From Fragum whitleyi (Eukaryota; Mollusca; Bivalvia; Cardiida; Cardiidae): DNA of 64,000 bases. Of the stretch, positions 45,784 to 55,923 are shown piece by piece. Within the stretch, counting starts at the first letter, position 1. Every line of letters begins with the position of its first letter. The stretch lies in contig OX411552.1 of the NCBI GenBank assembly GCA_948146395.1, forward strand, positions 4,897,501 to 4,961,500, read 5' to 3'. The notes below the pieces were generated by a model. That model did no database searches. It was given only the letters and a program-made list of their open reading frames with translations, and was not told where the DNA came from. A program made the position numbers and the translations under genes.

Positions 45784-46429
45784 GTAGGCGGTGCTCTTGT
45801 TGTACTTACAATAACACTTGCGCACTTGGTATTGTCAATAACTATTCAGAAATGTCGTAAATCCAGCAATTTTATGTTGCAGTTACATTGCTGTCTAATG
45901 TTTAATCGTAGATTATATAAACTTCCCCACTTATATAATAAAATTATTATTTAAATCCATGTATCAAGGCTAAAATGACGCGTAGAAGGAAGGACTTTTT
46001 CAGAATACGATGAAACGGTATTATTGCATTTGATCGAGGGAAATCAAAGTATAATAGAGTCGAAGAAAAAAGTACTTAATAAACGCAACACACCGGGGCC
46101 AAGTTAAGGGACAGTAAATCAGATTCATGCTACACTGGTGCAGCTGTGACAATGACACGAGTACTTTTTGACTTAAAAGACCACTATGAAAGGCCTAAGT
46201 CCGAAGGAAAAACAAAACAACAACATAAAAAAAAACAAAAAACAGTTCATTGAATTAAAAAAAATGATAGCACGAGCCACTGAAGGGTAAGTCGGGCCAC
46301 AAGCCCCAAAAAAGTGTCGAAGCAGGTAGTTCAGCTATTACTATACAATTTTGAGCCCTGTGGAAACAGATTCGATGACGACGAAGATATCATATTATCA
46401 CCAAACTAGAGGTATTCAGAACGTTAATA

Positions 46430-46592
46430 AGATGTTATTTAACATTATCGAGTACAATACTGAATTCTATTGGATAAGTGCCCTGCAGAACCAGTCTATA
46501 TTTTGACCCGGCTGTTGCCTGGTCAAATATAGAATGGTTCTGCAGGGTACGAATCCAATGACTTCAGTATTGTTGAATGACATCTTTTTTTT
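46430..46592. repeat. Large hairpin, arms about 55-70 bp
   Basis: Left arm has CAATACTGAATTC...CCCTGCAGAACCAG...TATATTTTGACC; the right arm is its near reverse complement, around a CGGCTGTTGCCT loop. Weaker pairing extends outwards through AAGATGTTATTTAACA. Confidence 0.75.
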
Positions 46593-46638
46593 TTCAAACC
46601 ATAGACTTTAAGTACCAGAAATATCGAATTGGGCCATT

Positions 46639-46649
46639 AGAGAGAGAGG

Positions 46650-46743
<94 letters not shown>

Positions 46744-46766
46744 ATGATAGAGAGAGAGAGAGAGGA
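46639..46766. repeat. (AG)n microsatellite
   Basis: About 128 bases of near-pure AG repeats. The Ser/Leu-rich minus-strand frames over it are artefacts. Confidence 0.95.
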
Positions 46767-47352
46767 AAAGGAATAGATATAAACTGATAGGTCAAAGGGT
46801 GCCAAATGCAAGTCACTATAAACATGATAAAATTGAAAGACACAACTGTTCTAAAAATTGGAATCTCAGTGTTGTTTGTAAGTGAAATTAGAACAGTGGT
46901 TACTGATTGTAATACGTACGAGGGGTGTTTCAGAAGTTCGTGGACTGACGCCATATCTCAAACTCTGCTGCTAGTATGAAATTATAAATTATATCATCAT
47001 ATAGAGTTCCCTTTGCTTTAATCTCACACCAAATATACTCAGAACATAAAGTTAAGCGCCACTAAGTTTTAAGTTAATAAAATTTCTATCGAAAACTTTA
47101 ATAACGTGTCTATGTTGTCAAACGGTTAGAACAACCTTGTGGCTATTGATTAAAAACGTTTCGGATGCACGTGAATATTCGGCGAGTCTCGTGCAATGAC
47201 TGTAAAGCCAGGGCTCGTGCAAAGTGGAAAATCAGCTTTTCTGTCAGAGAACTTCACGTCATGTAGCTCGTGCAATTGTTTACATTTCCATTTGAAACTC
47301 AGTCATGGCAAGGCGTAGATTGTCTACAAATTAAAGATGGCGAATAATTGGA

Positions 47353-48401
47353 ATGCGAGATTCTGGAATGTCTTTTAGAGCCATTGCCAGACAGCTGGGG
47401 TATCACCACAGTCTCATAACACGTTTGGTACAAAAACACGCACAGACAAACGACGTTAAGTACCGTGTCAGATCTGGACGCCCTAGAGTAACGTCTATTC
47501 GAGAGGATAGAGCACTTTTGCGTCACGTCAGACGTCTGCCCTTCATCAGTGCGCCTGTACCAAGGGACAACTGGAATACACACACACGAGTCTCTATTTC
47601 AACAGTGCGAAATCGACTTCGGATGGCTGGGTATAAGGCACGAAGACCCATCAAACGTCCAAAGTTACAACAGAGACACATCAATAAACGTCTAATATGG
47701 TGTAGAGCGAGGGCACGTTGGAACTTGGCGTCATGGCGTCGGATCCATTGGTCAGATGAGTGCAGGATGTTTTTGCATGTCACCGATGGCCGAATTCGTG
47801 TTTGGAGACAACCTAACACCCGATTTGCACCAAAGAATGTCCAACCAACCTATCAGGGTGGCGGTGACTCCGTTATGATATGGGGCCATCACCACCATTC
47901 CATGGCCGGCTTGTAGTCCCGATCTTTTTTTATACTAATTTATTTCAGTTCGATTGCGACGAAAGCTTAAGCTTATAGAATCGCTCTCGAACACTCAATC
48001 CTGATGTTTTCACGTCCCTGAGAGAGAGGCAGTGGTTTAAACCCACTGCTACCCATTTTGACAGCTGGGTGAACTCGGGCTGGCTATTAAGTGTTTTGCC
48101 CATAAACACACCCCGGCGACAGTGGGGCTCAAACCACGGACCTCCAGGTCACGGGTCGAGTGCATTTACCACTAGGCCACCGAGGCAGTCCCGATCCTAA
48201 CCCCATCGAGCACCTGTAGGACATTTTAGGGCGCCGTATACGTCGGAGAGAGCCTCTTGTACAAAATGTGGTTGGTGAACAGCAGCACTGCAACAGGAGT
48301 TGCAGCAAATCCCTCAACACATCATCCAGAGGCTGATTCGTGGCATGCCCAGGAGGGTGCGCGCAGTGATCAATGCTCACGGATCTTACACACGCTACTG
48401 A
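47353..48401 (+). pseudogene. Tc1-like transposase, split by a V-SINE
   Basis: The first part has the paired HTH (MSFRAIARQLGYHHSLITRLV and SISTVRNRLRMAGYKARRP), a GRPR hook, WSDECRM (first catalytic Asp) and DSVMIWG (second). The SINE interrupts after this. The frame resumes at 48197 with DPNPIEHL (family third catalytic region), has a TAG at the next codon, a further frameshift near 48285, and ends NAHGSYTRY with a stop at 48399. Confidence 0.88.
47925..48186 (-). mobile_element. V-domain SINE inserted in the Tc1 transposase
   Basis: The 10-bp duplication AGTCCCGATC is exact at 47915-47924 and 48187-48196. The minus strand has a tRNA-like head (GGTGGCCTAGTGG as A box, GTGGTTTGAGCCCC as B box). 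The conserved V-domain landmarks GGCAAAACACTTAA and TTCACCCAGCTG..AAATGGGTA follow, then an A-rich tail. The V-domain is known from vertebrate and bivalve SINEs. Confidence 0.85.
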
Positions 48402-48920
48402 CTAAGATGTGCATGGAATTAATCGCATTTGTGTTATCTGACTTCTAAAACCAAGTTTCGTATAATAGAAAACACCGTAAGTCGGCTTTGACAATAGTTT
48501 TTCATGTTTTAAAAATAGGTGAAAATACGTCATTTACATTTCAAGGTACAAACTCAATAAAATTTATCACCACCCATGTATTGTTGTGAAATTGTTAAGT
48601 CAACATACCATTTTCAACATTGGAACTCAATATTTACATCTCTATTATTTTGAATTAATGCAGGATCCCTGCCTTTAAAAATCTTCTGTCTAAAAACTGG
48701 TGGCCCTTAACTTCTTGTTCTGAGTGTATGATGAATGTAAGTCCAAATTTAACCATTTTAGGGACGATCAAAGACATGCACCGTGTGCCGAGCGGCGCAC
48801 ACCTCGAGCCTTAAACCTACGTCGTTGACATCGGGATATTCAAAACACAACCCGTTTATCAAGATTGTTTAATAAAATCACCCCAAAACTTAAATTTTAC
48901 TATTACCAAATACTTAATGT

Positions 48921-49592
48921 TAGGAATGGGAACGAGTATTCGATTAATCGAGTACTCGATCGAACGTCCGAGTATCGATTGCCAATTTCACTAATCGGTT
49001 AATCGGCAAAAAAGTGAAATCCTAGGAAATTCGTTTCCAGACTCATTTCTTCGTATTTTCTCAAAATATTGAACTTTGAAATGAAAATGCTGTACAGCTA
49101 AAGATAATGTATGCAACACCTTGTCGATTGTCGATCGACTATTCAATCGATATTTTTCCGAATTTGCGATCAAGTGCCACCTGTCATTGTTCTTGCTGTC
49201 AAACAATACACGTTATCACGTAACTTTTCGCACCTTTGGCTTTCGATCACCCGGAATAGGACAGCTAGATTTACTTGGATTTTCGGATCAAATGGAATGT
49301 TGCACCGTCGTTCCAAAACCTTGTAATGCAATCTTATCGATGTTGTAGTTATTTGGTGACACTCTGTTAGCATGCATTTTACAATTTTCCATTTCTTCAA
49401 ATAAATTAGAAATCAAATGTTATTTCAACAGCCCTTTCGACCGAAGATATGCAGCAAATACCAAGAATCTTAACGTTTGAAGACTTAGAATTAATTATCA
49501 AAAACTAACAATTCTATCCGAATACTCGAGTACTCGATCGGAAAGGTGACCGAGTAATCGATTAGTAAAATTGATACTCGTTACCATCCCTA
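48921..49592. mobile_element. hAT-type MITE
   Basis: Ends TAGGAATGGGAACGAGTATT and, reversed, TAGGGATGGTAACGAGTAT, typical of hAT elements. The 8-bp duplication CTTAATGT / CTTAATTT has one mismatch. Subterminal ATTAATCGAGTACTCGATCG repeats. No transposase. Confidence 0.82.
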
Positions 49593-50300
49593 CTTAATTT
49601 GTTATAACATCGTCAATACCCAAATTATATCGCTACAGCCATCTATCGGCAGGCGTCCAATTGCCCTTAAATTTTGTCTTGTATTTCAATTACAGCTTTT
49701 ATAAACAATTGCTACTCGTCCTTCATTTATTGTCACACTAACGTTTTCAATCAATCAAATTTTAATACTTAATAGCTGTTCATGTTTTGGTTGTGGAATT
49801 ATCTCTGAAGAAAAGCTTAACTGGGTGTCAGTGCCAATGCTTTCGTTCCTGTGCTCTTATTTAGAACCAATTTCGGTGAGTTGGAAAATGCAACTCGAGG
49901 TTGTTTTGGTGGCTTTAGTCAACTACCACCATCGTCAGTCGGAACATTTTATTCGAGCAACGAAAGTGTTTCAACCGATTAGGTTTTTCGGAAATACCAA
50001 TGTATAAGCATTGAAAAATTGGGCGAAATTCCGAGAAATTTATATGACCGTTAGGTAATATTTTTGGTGTTAAAGTAATAGAATGTATAGACGTTAAGTA
50101 TGAAAATTAGTCTGTGCTCTGCTTGACGTTATGCATGTCTCTATGGCCACGCCTGGTGGGCGTGTTATGTAAAAATTAAAAGTGATAAAAATATTGTTAA
50201 GTAACTCCTTATTATTTAGAATTAATTTTGTGTATTGATTTGTGTTCAATAGTTTTTGAGATATTTAGAAAGTCCACGAACTTCTGGAACACCCCTCGTA

Positions 50301-50849
50301 TTAACGTAAAACAGATTCACTATCCGTCACAACTTGAAATTTACTTTTTCGTGTTGTTATACGATTTTCTGAAATAAAGAAACGACAACACTTTGCATTT
50401 CCCAATGTGACTTGCACCCTTCTTTTACTTTCAAAGCCTGAATATAATAAAGGTAGATAACAGGAAACTTCTCAAGACAAAACTTATTTCAATTCCCCCT
50501 AACAGAGGGTTTGAAACATTTAAGGAGCTGCGAAAAGTGGTGATATCGATTTTCGGGGCTGCAACCTCACTTTCACCGTACAATATAGATTGTCTCGCTT
50601 TCATCGTACAATATAGGTTGCCTCGTTTCGAATTTAATCCTTATTGCACAGCAGCCTCATTCTGGTTGTAGCATATAGATCTAGATATTTCACTCTCATG
50701 TGGTACAAAATAACGATTTTATTGTTCTTAATTGTTAAGGTGAAAACTAATTTACTTTATTGCATAATGCACGCCTGCAGTTCAAGTTTGATATTTCAAA
50801 GCTTGGTTAATGTCAAAGCATTCTTGTTTATATTACGTATTATTTAAAC
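50301..50849. other. No gene seen
   Basis: Contains two near-identical short units (TCACTTTCACCGTACAATATAG and TCGCTTTCATCGTACAATATAG without gaps near 50570-50615). Otherwise plain AT-rich DNA. Confidence 0.4.
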
Positions 50850-50935
50850 GCTAATAATTGATAATTAAACGATTTAAACAGCCGAAAAGAGGGAGCGACC
50901 GACTGATGCTATGTAATTCGTTAAATTTTCAATTA

Positions 50936-51798
50936 TACTGGCCAAAAGTCCTAACCGGCCACTTTTAAAATGACGATAACTTTTTTAAAAGTTCTAAGAT
51001 TTTAATGAAATTTGATGTCTGAATTTTTAAGCATAATGTACATGGATTTCCATTATGATTTACCAATAGTTATCAAATTTGGATGTGTAATAAAGGAAGA
51101 GCTCAAAAAGCTCTAAATCTTGATAGAGCTCGGGATATTACACTTTCAACAAATCAAAGTACGCAAATCGTTAGCTGCAACCCAGACCAAGAAAAAAATT
51201 AAAAAACATTGTCAATTTTGTGTGACCTTTGACTACAGGAGAAACAAAAAGAATAGGAGGCATGGTAAAATGGTGTTTAAATTCAACCGGCAAACCATTT
51301 TATCTAGCGATTATGCTCAAATATGGTCTTGTGTGAAAAAAAACGATGTGCCAAACTGATTTTTTCACATATCCTACATTTTGTAGCTCAACGGGAATTA
51401 TCAGTCTATATTTTATGCATTTTGGAAGAAAAACGTGTTTTAGGTGTTGTGTCTAGGAACCGTTTTTCTGCATACATAAGCTCTATCACTTTCTTCTAGG
51501 GTCATATGCCGCGCACAATTGTCGAACATTTTCAGTTTTTTTCCTAGTCTATGTTGCAGCTAACGATCCATGAGACAAAAATCGCTACATTGACAATATT
51601 TTGAGCTCTTTGTAAATTTAGAGCTTTTTCAGCTTTTCTCATGTTGCGCTTTAAATTCAATGAAATAACGGTAACTTTTCGCCAAAATCATCTGGAAAGT
51701 TGCTTAAAAATTCACATAGCAAATTTCACGAAAATCCAAACACCACAGAAAAAAATATCTTTGTTTTTAAAGTGGCCGGTTAGAAGTTTTGACTAGTA
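50936..51798. mobile_element. TA-flanked DNA element with CCGGCCACTTT ends
   Basis: Left end TACTGGCCAAAAGTCCTAAC, right end (reversed) TACTAGTCAAAACTTCTAAC, both continuing CGGCCACTTT. TA on both sides. An inner palindrome (GTTAGCTGCAACCCAGACCA and its partner near 51550) makes long inverted arms. The 79-residue Lys-rich frame at 51120 has no recognised domain. Absent from copy 1. Confidence 0.75.
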
Positions 51799-51971
51799 TA
51801 TAAGCGTTTATCGACTTAGTCTTTTTTCCAGCGCTTAATATTATTGACAGCATTTTGCACGATTTACACGGAATAAGCCGGTTGAATTTTTTAAAAGTGC
51901 ACGGATCCTCTTTCCGAATATGGTGTTGTTGAAATATGAACGTTAATACCGAGGCTTTCTAAAGATTTATT

Positions 51972-52270
51972 ATTTGTAGATTTTGTGCGGTGAGCCGTGA
52001 AATCAACTTTGTACTGTTAGGTTCTCGTGCCATTTGTTCGAAATTGATGAAACAGGTTTAAATAGCGCATTACGAAAGTTTAAAAATTACCTTGTAAACC
52101 AATGTTATTGCTTGTCTTAAACGCAAGGTTCACTCAAACATGTACTTTCATAAGTGCAGTGAAGGGGTCAGGTTTAATCCCTATCATTTGCCTTTTAATT
52201 GTACCCGATTTACCTATGATAATTGACTCAGCGCCTACGTCAGAGCTCAGTTTACAAAATACACCTATAC
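51972..52270 (+). mobile_element. MITE of the TAGGTAGATTTTG family, copy c
   Basis: Ends TTGTAGATTTTGTGCGGTGA and CAAAATACACCTATA. Copy 1 of the segment has the empty site (ATCATCG followed directly by TAAAT near 14813), so this is the later insertion. Confidence 0.65.
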
Positions 52271-52486
52271 CGATGATAAAAGATGCAGTATTGTTTGTTT
52301 TTAGTAACCTGACAACTACGTGTCCATTCTGTATTCCAAGAACTTTCTCAAGAATAAACGATTTACGGTATCATATGTCCTTAATAGATTGTATATCAAA
52401 TTTGATAAGATGTACCAGTAATTTTGTTCATATATAACACCAACTCAAATATGGTCATTTTCAGAGAAGGGCCTACTATGGTGCTT

Positions 52487-52755
52487 TTTTCAAAACTGAG
52501 CTCTGGCGTAGGCGCCGGTATATCTAAACGTCATGTGATAGGAATTTAACCTGATCCCTTCACTCTAATAACGAAAGTACATGTAGTGAGTAAACCTTGC
52601 GATTAAAGAGTATCAATAACGTTCCTTTGAAAGGTAAATTGCTACTGTTTAATGAGTTGCCTAAACCTGTTATATCTATTTCGAAAATATGGCACGGAAA
52701 TCTAATGGTTAAAAGAAGATTTCACGGCTCATCTCACAAAATCTACCTATGGTAT
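52487..52755 (-). mobile_element. MITE of the TAGGTAGATTTTG family, copy d
   Basis: Minus-strand counterpart of the copy at 14272-14568. With copy c it forms a ~780-bp inverted pair that can fold on itself. Confidence 0.65.
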
Positions 52756-52857
52756 ACTAATCTGTTTACACAAAGACATAGATATTTTTTATGAATAAAA
52801 CTATAAAAAAAAAAAGTTTCTAGCTACATACAGAAGCAAATAAGTTCATAAATGTTT

Positions 52858-52925
52858 AGTTAGCGACCAACCATGGGTAGGTACAATTGCGATATAACTG
52901 CAATGAGGTTGAAATCGGGGTTATT
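52858..52925 (+). repeat. Old SINE fragment
   Basis: Counterpart of 14085-14165 in the inverted segment (TTGCGATATAACTGCAATGA). Confidence 0.5.
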
Positions 52926-53274
52926 CAGTGTAGAATGTGGGGATTACAACATATGCACGTGAATTACGATTTTCTCCTTCACTTTTCATGTGCTCGCTGC
53001 ATATTCATGAGAGGTAGAGTTTAGTTTGTACGCATGCGTGGTAAAACAAATAAACATTGGCGTTTAAATGAAATAATGATCAAAATAAACCTAGGCTGGG
53101 AATGGGAAGTTTATGGAAAATAAACCATCATTTTTTTTAAAAAATCAAGCATTCTAATTGGATGATAAAGTAGAACAAAGACTAACGCCAGTAAAAAGTC
53201 CATGATAGTACCTTGCCGATAAAGACTGGACACGTACTTAATATTTCATTACATACATTATTCTATAGATTTTT

Positions 53275-53450
53275 TTTTTGTTTGAGTTGGGTTAATCGTC
53301 GCTTTTAACAAGTATTTAGTCATATGACGGCGGCTAATGAACCTATCCACGGATCCCTGGTATTTTTTGTTCTAACAAATATTACTATTACACACTTTCT
53401 TAGCCGTCATGCTGGGGAAATTCAAATGGCAGCCCGGGAGTCGCATGAGA
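53275..53450 (-). repeat. Decayed tRNA-derived SINE
   Basis: TCGTCGCTTTTAACAAG, ATATGACGGCGGCTAATG and CCCTGGTATTTTT follow the family order with many changes. Confidence 0.5.
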
Positions 53451-54664
53451 TGATGTAATAATCTAAAATCGACTGTAATATGCATGCGCAGAAAGGACAT
53501 TCATGTGAACGGAGTTACCCACTGGTGGTAGTAAACAAACTTAACTTTTACCGCTACAATAATTAATTAACCACGAAATATCGTTATCCCATTAAAAAAA
53601 TGATAAACTCGTGCAAAATGATATATAAATAAGAAAAAAGTATTTGTTCTTCAAAGTGATAGAGAACATTGTTTTTGTGCCATTTTGGAACCAAAGTAAC
53701 ACTGGCCTGACCCAGGATCAGAAGCGTTGAGGTTGAAAGGTTAAAATGACATCACTAGTGTCGAAACCGAGGTCGTTCTGATAGAAACCCGGTTAACGCG
53801 GGTCGAAACCGAGTCCGGTATGAACTTACCCGCTTATTTCATTAGGGTTTACGATCATCCACCAATTGAAACACGTGTTTGAAAGGATGTGTTCAATTCG
53901 GGGTAAATCTCATCGTCGGGGTAAATCTAGAGAGCGCAGATTGGAAATAGCATAGAACAGTGTGAGAATGTAATTATGATTGCAGTGTTGAATAAGTGGT
54001 CATTGACTACCTAATTTATTAAACGAGGCCTCTTTAAACAGATTAAGATGTATATTTCATTGAAAAAAGAGCGAGAGCTTCGCTACTCGTGAAAATTATA
54101 GCTTTTGTTGTTCACGAAACGAAAGTTTTTGACGATCTTAAACGCAAAAGAAACTATTTGTTGTTGTTGTTGTTGTTGTTGTTTTCTAAATGCCAAAATT
54201 AAACAAAACTATTTTTGTGACAAATTTAATTAAGGCGCGTCATTTTGCACATATATACTAAGTGGCGTCATGACGTCATTTTATTTTTTGGATCCGCTTT
54301 GAAAACGCTTTGAAATAGGGAGAATGAAAGAAAGCAGAGTGAATAGTTTTTATATTTTAATGCCTTTTCTGTGAGATTATCAAGTGAAAATCTACCGTTA
54401 ACTTTACTCTAATTTTTCAGAAAAGTGTTCAACAAAATGTACACTTCATTGCTTAGAATGCAAGCTAATCTGGTTCTTTGCGTGGCGCAAATTAGTAATT
54501 GAAGAATCTACTACTGCGCCCACTCATCTGTTATATGTCAGTATTAATGATATTGTCAAACGGCATTATTTTCTACAATATATATGATGCGGACAAAAAC
54601 AAACAAACAAAAAATAATATAAGGTAGTCTTAACGTCGTCATAGCAGCTTAATAATGTATGAAG
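53451..54664. other. No gene; contains a (TTG)n microsatellite
   Basis: (TTG)n at about 54157-54183. The pair of GGGGTAAATCT motifs near 53900-53925 is a short direct repeat. No coding region recognised. Confidence 0.45.
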
Positions 54665-54677
54665 GCATATATGTGAT

Positions 54678-54864
54678 TGATTGATTGATTGATTGATTGA
54701 ATGGGTTTTACGCCGCTTCCAACGATTTCGCAGTTATATCGCGGCGGCCGGAGCACCTAACAATGGATTCCCGGTATTTCTTTCACCTGTACTACCATTA
54801 CACCCTTTCCTAGCCCCCGACTGCTATCTCACATAGGTTTACGATTATATACCCATTGGTGAAA
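54678..54864 (-). mobile_element. tRNA-derived SINE, 5'-truncated, with target duplication
   Basis: Begins with (GATT)n on the plus strand and has the family core. The 13-bp duplication GCATATATGTGAT is exact at 54665-54677 and 54865-54877. The tRNA head is missing although the duplication is intact, so truncation happened during insertion. Confidence 0.85.
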
Positions 54865-54886
54865 GCATATATGTGATCCAGCAGCC

Positions 54887-55130
54887 TTAAAGGAACCATC
54901 TGGATAGCTCGTTAATGCCTGTCAGACTTCTTTTCGAACTTATTTGGTTTCTGATAATCAGTTTACATTTCTGGTAACCTCGCTGACCTCTTCTGGAACC
55001 AAATTCTTTCTTCAGATATCTATATTTGTTTATCAAAATGGTCATTTTTGCATTGGAGAGATCTATATAAATGAGGTTTCCGTCGACGATCGAAGACAAA
55101 CATAAAATATATTGCGTTTTCACGACATCT
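54887..55130 (-). pseudogene. Possible NHL-repeat fragment
   Basis: The minus-strand frame has IGDVVKTQYILCLSSIVDGN, then LIYIDLSNAKMTIL. This weakly resembles one NHL blade of the kind found at the C-terminus of bivalve TRIM proteins. The rest of the frame does not fit. No exon borders are evident. It may be chance. Confidence 0.2.
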
Positions 55131-55923
55131 CCGATTTTAGCGCGACATTTAATCTGTAAACGACACTAGAAATCAATTTTCAAAAAAGCAAAAAAAGATT
55201 GTTATGTGGAAACATCACTTTTTTATGTATAAAGAGAAAATAGTGAAAAACCAAAATAATAATAAAAAAATACCAATATATTTTGTCTTAAACCGCATTC
55301 TATATGTCTGTTCTGTTTGTTTTTACGTTGTTAGGTTGCTGACGTCGTTTCGTTAAATTATTATTTGAGTAACAGAAACAGGTTGGCGCGTTATGAAACT
55401 TGATTTGCAGAGTCTTTTTTTCTTCTTTAGTTCTCGTTCTGATTTACTTAATTTTTTTTAAAATATAGACGGGAAAATACAGACTCGGCTAAAGCCAGCC
55501 TAGCAAAAGTTCTTAACCGAAAGGAGTTCTGAAATCTTCATCATCATACATATCAAATGGCATATCTGTCTCTAAATTTTATGTAGTATACGGGTAAAAT
55601 AAATGATAAATTATGCTAAAACAACAACAAAAAAAATGAGAAAAACCCGAAGGTTAATTTCTACTATGGGAGTAAGTAAACTCTGTTCACGCAATCAACA
55701 CTACTTAAACTTAAGTTAAACTGGAGATTATCATTAAACTTTCGTTACGCGATTGGCCAAAGCAGTTCTCATAAAATCTTCTTAAGCGCCAAAAGGCGAA
55801 ATATGCCTATTTGTATGTAGTTTTAGGTTACCCGAACTCTTGAACTACATTTTTAATATTAAAGTCATCATTCTTCGGTCCAACACTGGCGATATACAAA
55901 GTCTGATCTACAGGTAACTCTGG
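55131..55923. other. No gene; 3' flank of the giant gene
   Basis: Downstream of the giant minus-strand gene. An ATTAAA on the minus strand near 55853-55858 could be its polyadenylation signal; no canonical AATAAA was seen close to the stop. Confidence 0.35.

Larger units (their letters stand above)
47034..48728 (+). mobile_element. Tc1-type transposon nested in the mariner-type element
   Basis: Inverted ends TATACTCAGAACATAAAGTT (left) and TACACTCAGAACAAGAAGTT (right, reversed) continue into AAGxxCCACxAGTTTT. A Tc1-like transposase lies between them, disrupted by a SINE. Confidence 0.75.
46919..50298. mobile_element. Mariner-type non-autonomous element hosting other transposons
   Basis: Ends CGAGGGGTGTTTCAGAAGTT and, reversed, CGAGGGGTGTTCCAGAAGTT, continuing CGTGGACT. 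TA lies on both sides (46917-46918 and 50299-50300). Removing the Tc1 element and the hAT MITE leaves about 1 kb with no transposase of its own. Confidence 0.8.
50850..53185 (-). repeat. Dispersed inverted segment, copy 2
   Basis: Reverse-complement partner of 12851-15095. It lacks the 946-bp element of copy 1 but holds two insertions of its own: a TA-flanked element (50936-51798) and a MITE (51972-52270). Comparison of the two copies gives the empty site for all three. Confidence 0.8.

Noticed and set aside
46608..46954. Ser/Leu-rich minus-strand frames
   Set aside because: Translation of the AG microsatellite.
47299..47819. Minus-strand frames over the Tc1 transposase
   Set aside because: Antisense shadows of the plus-strand transposase.
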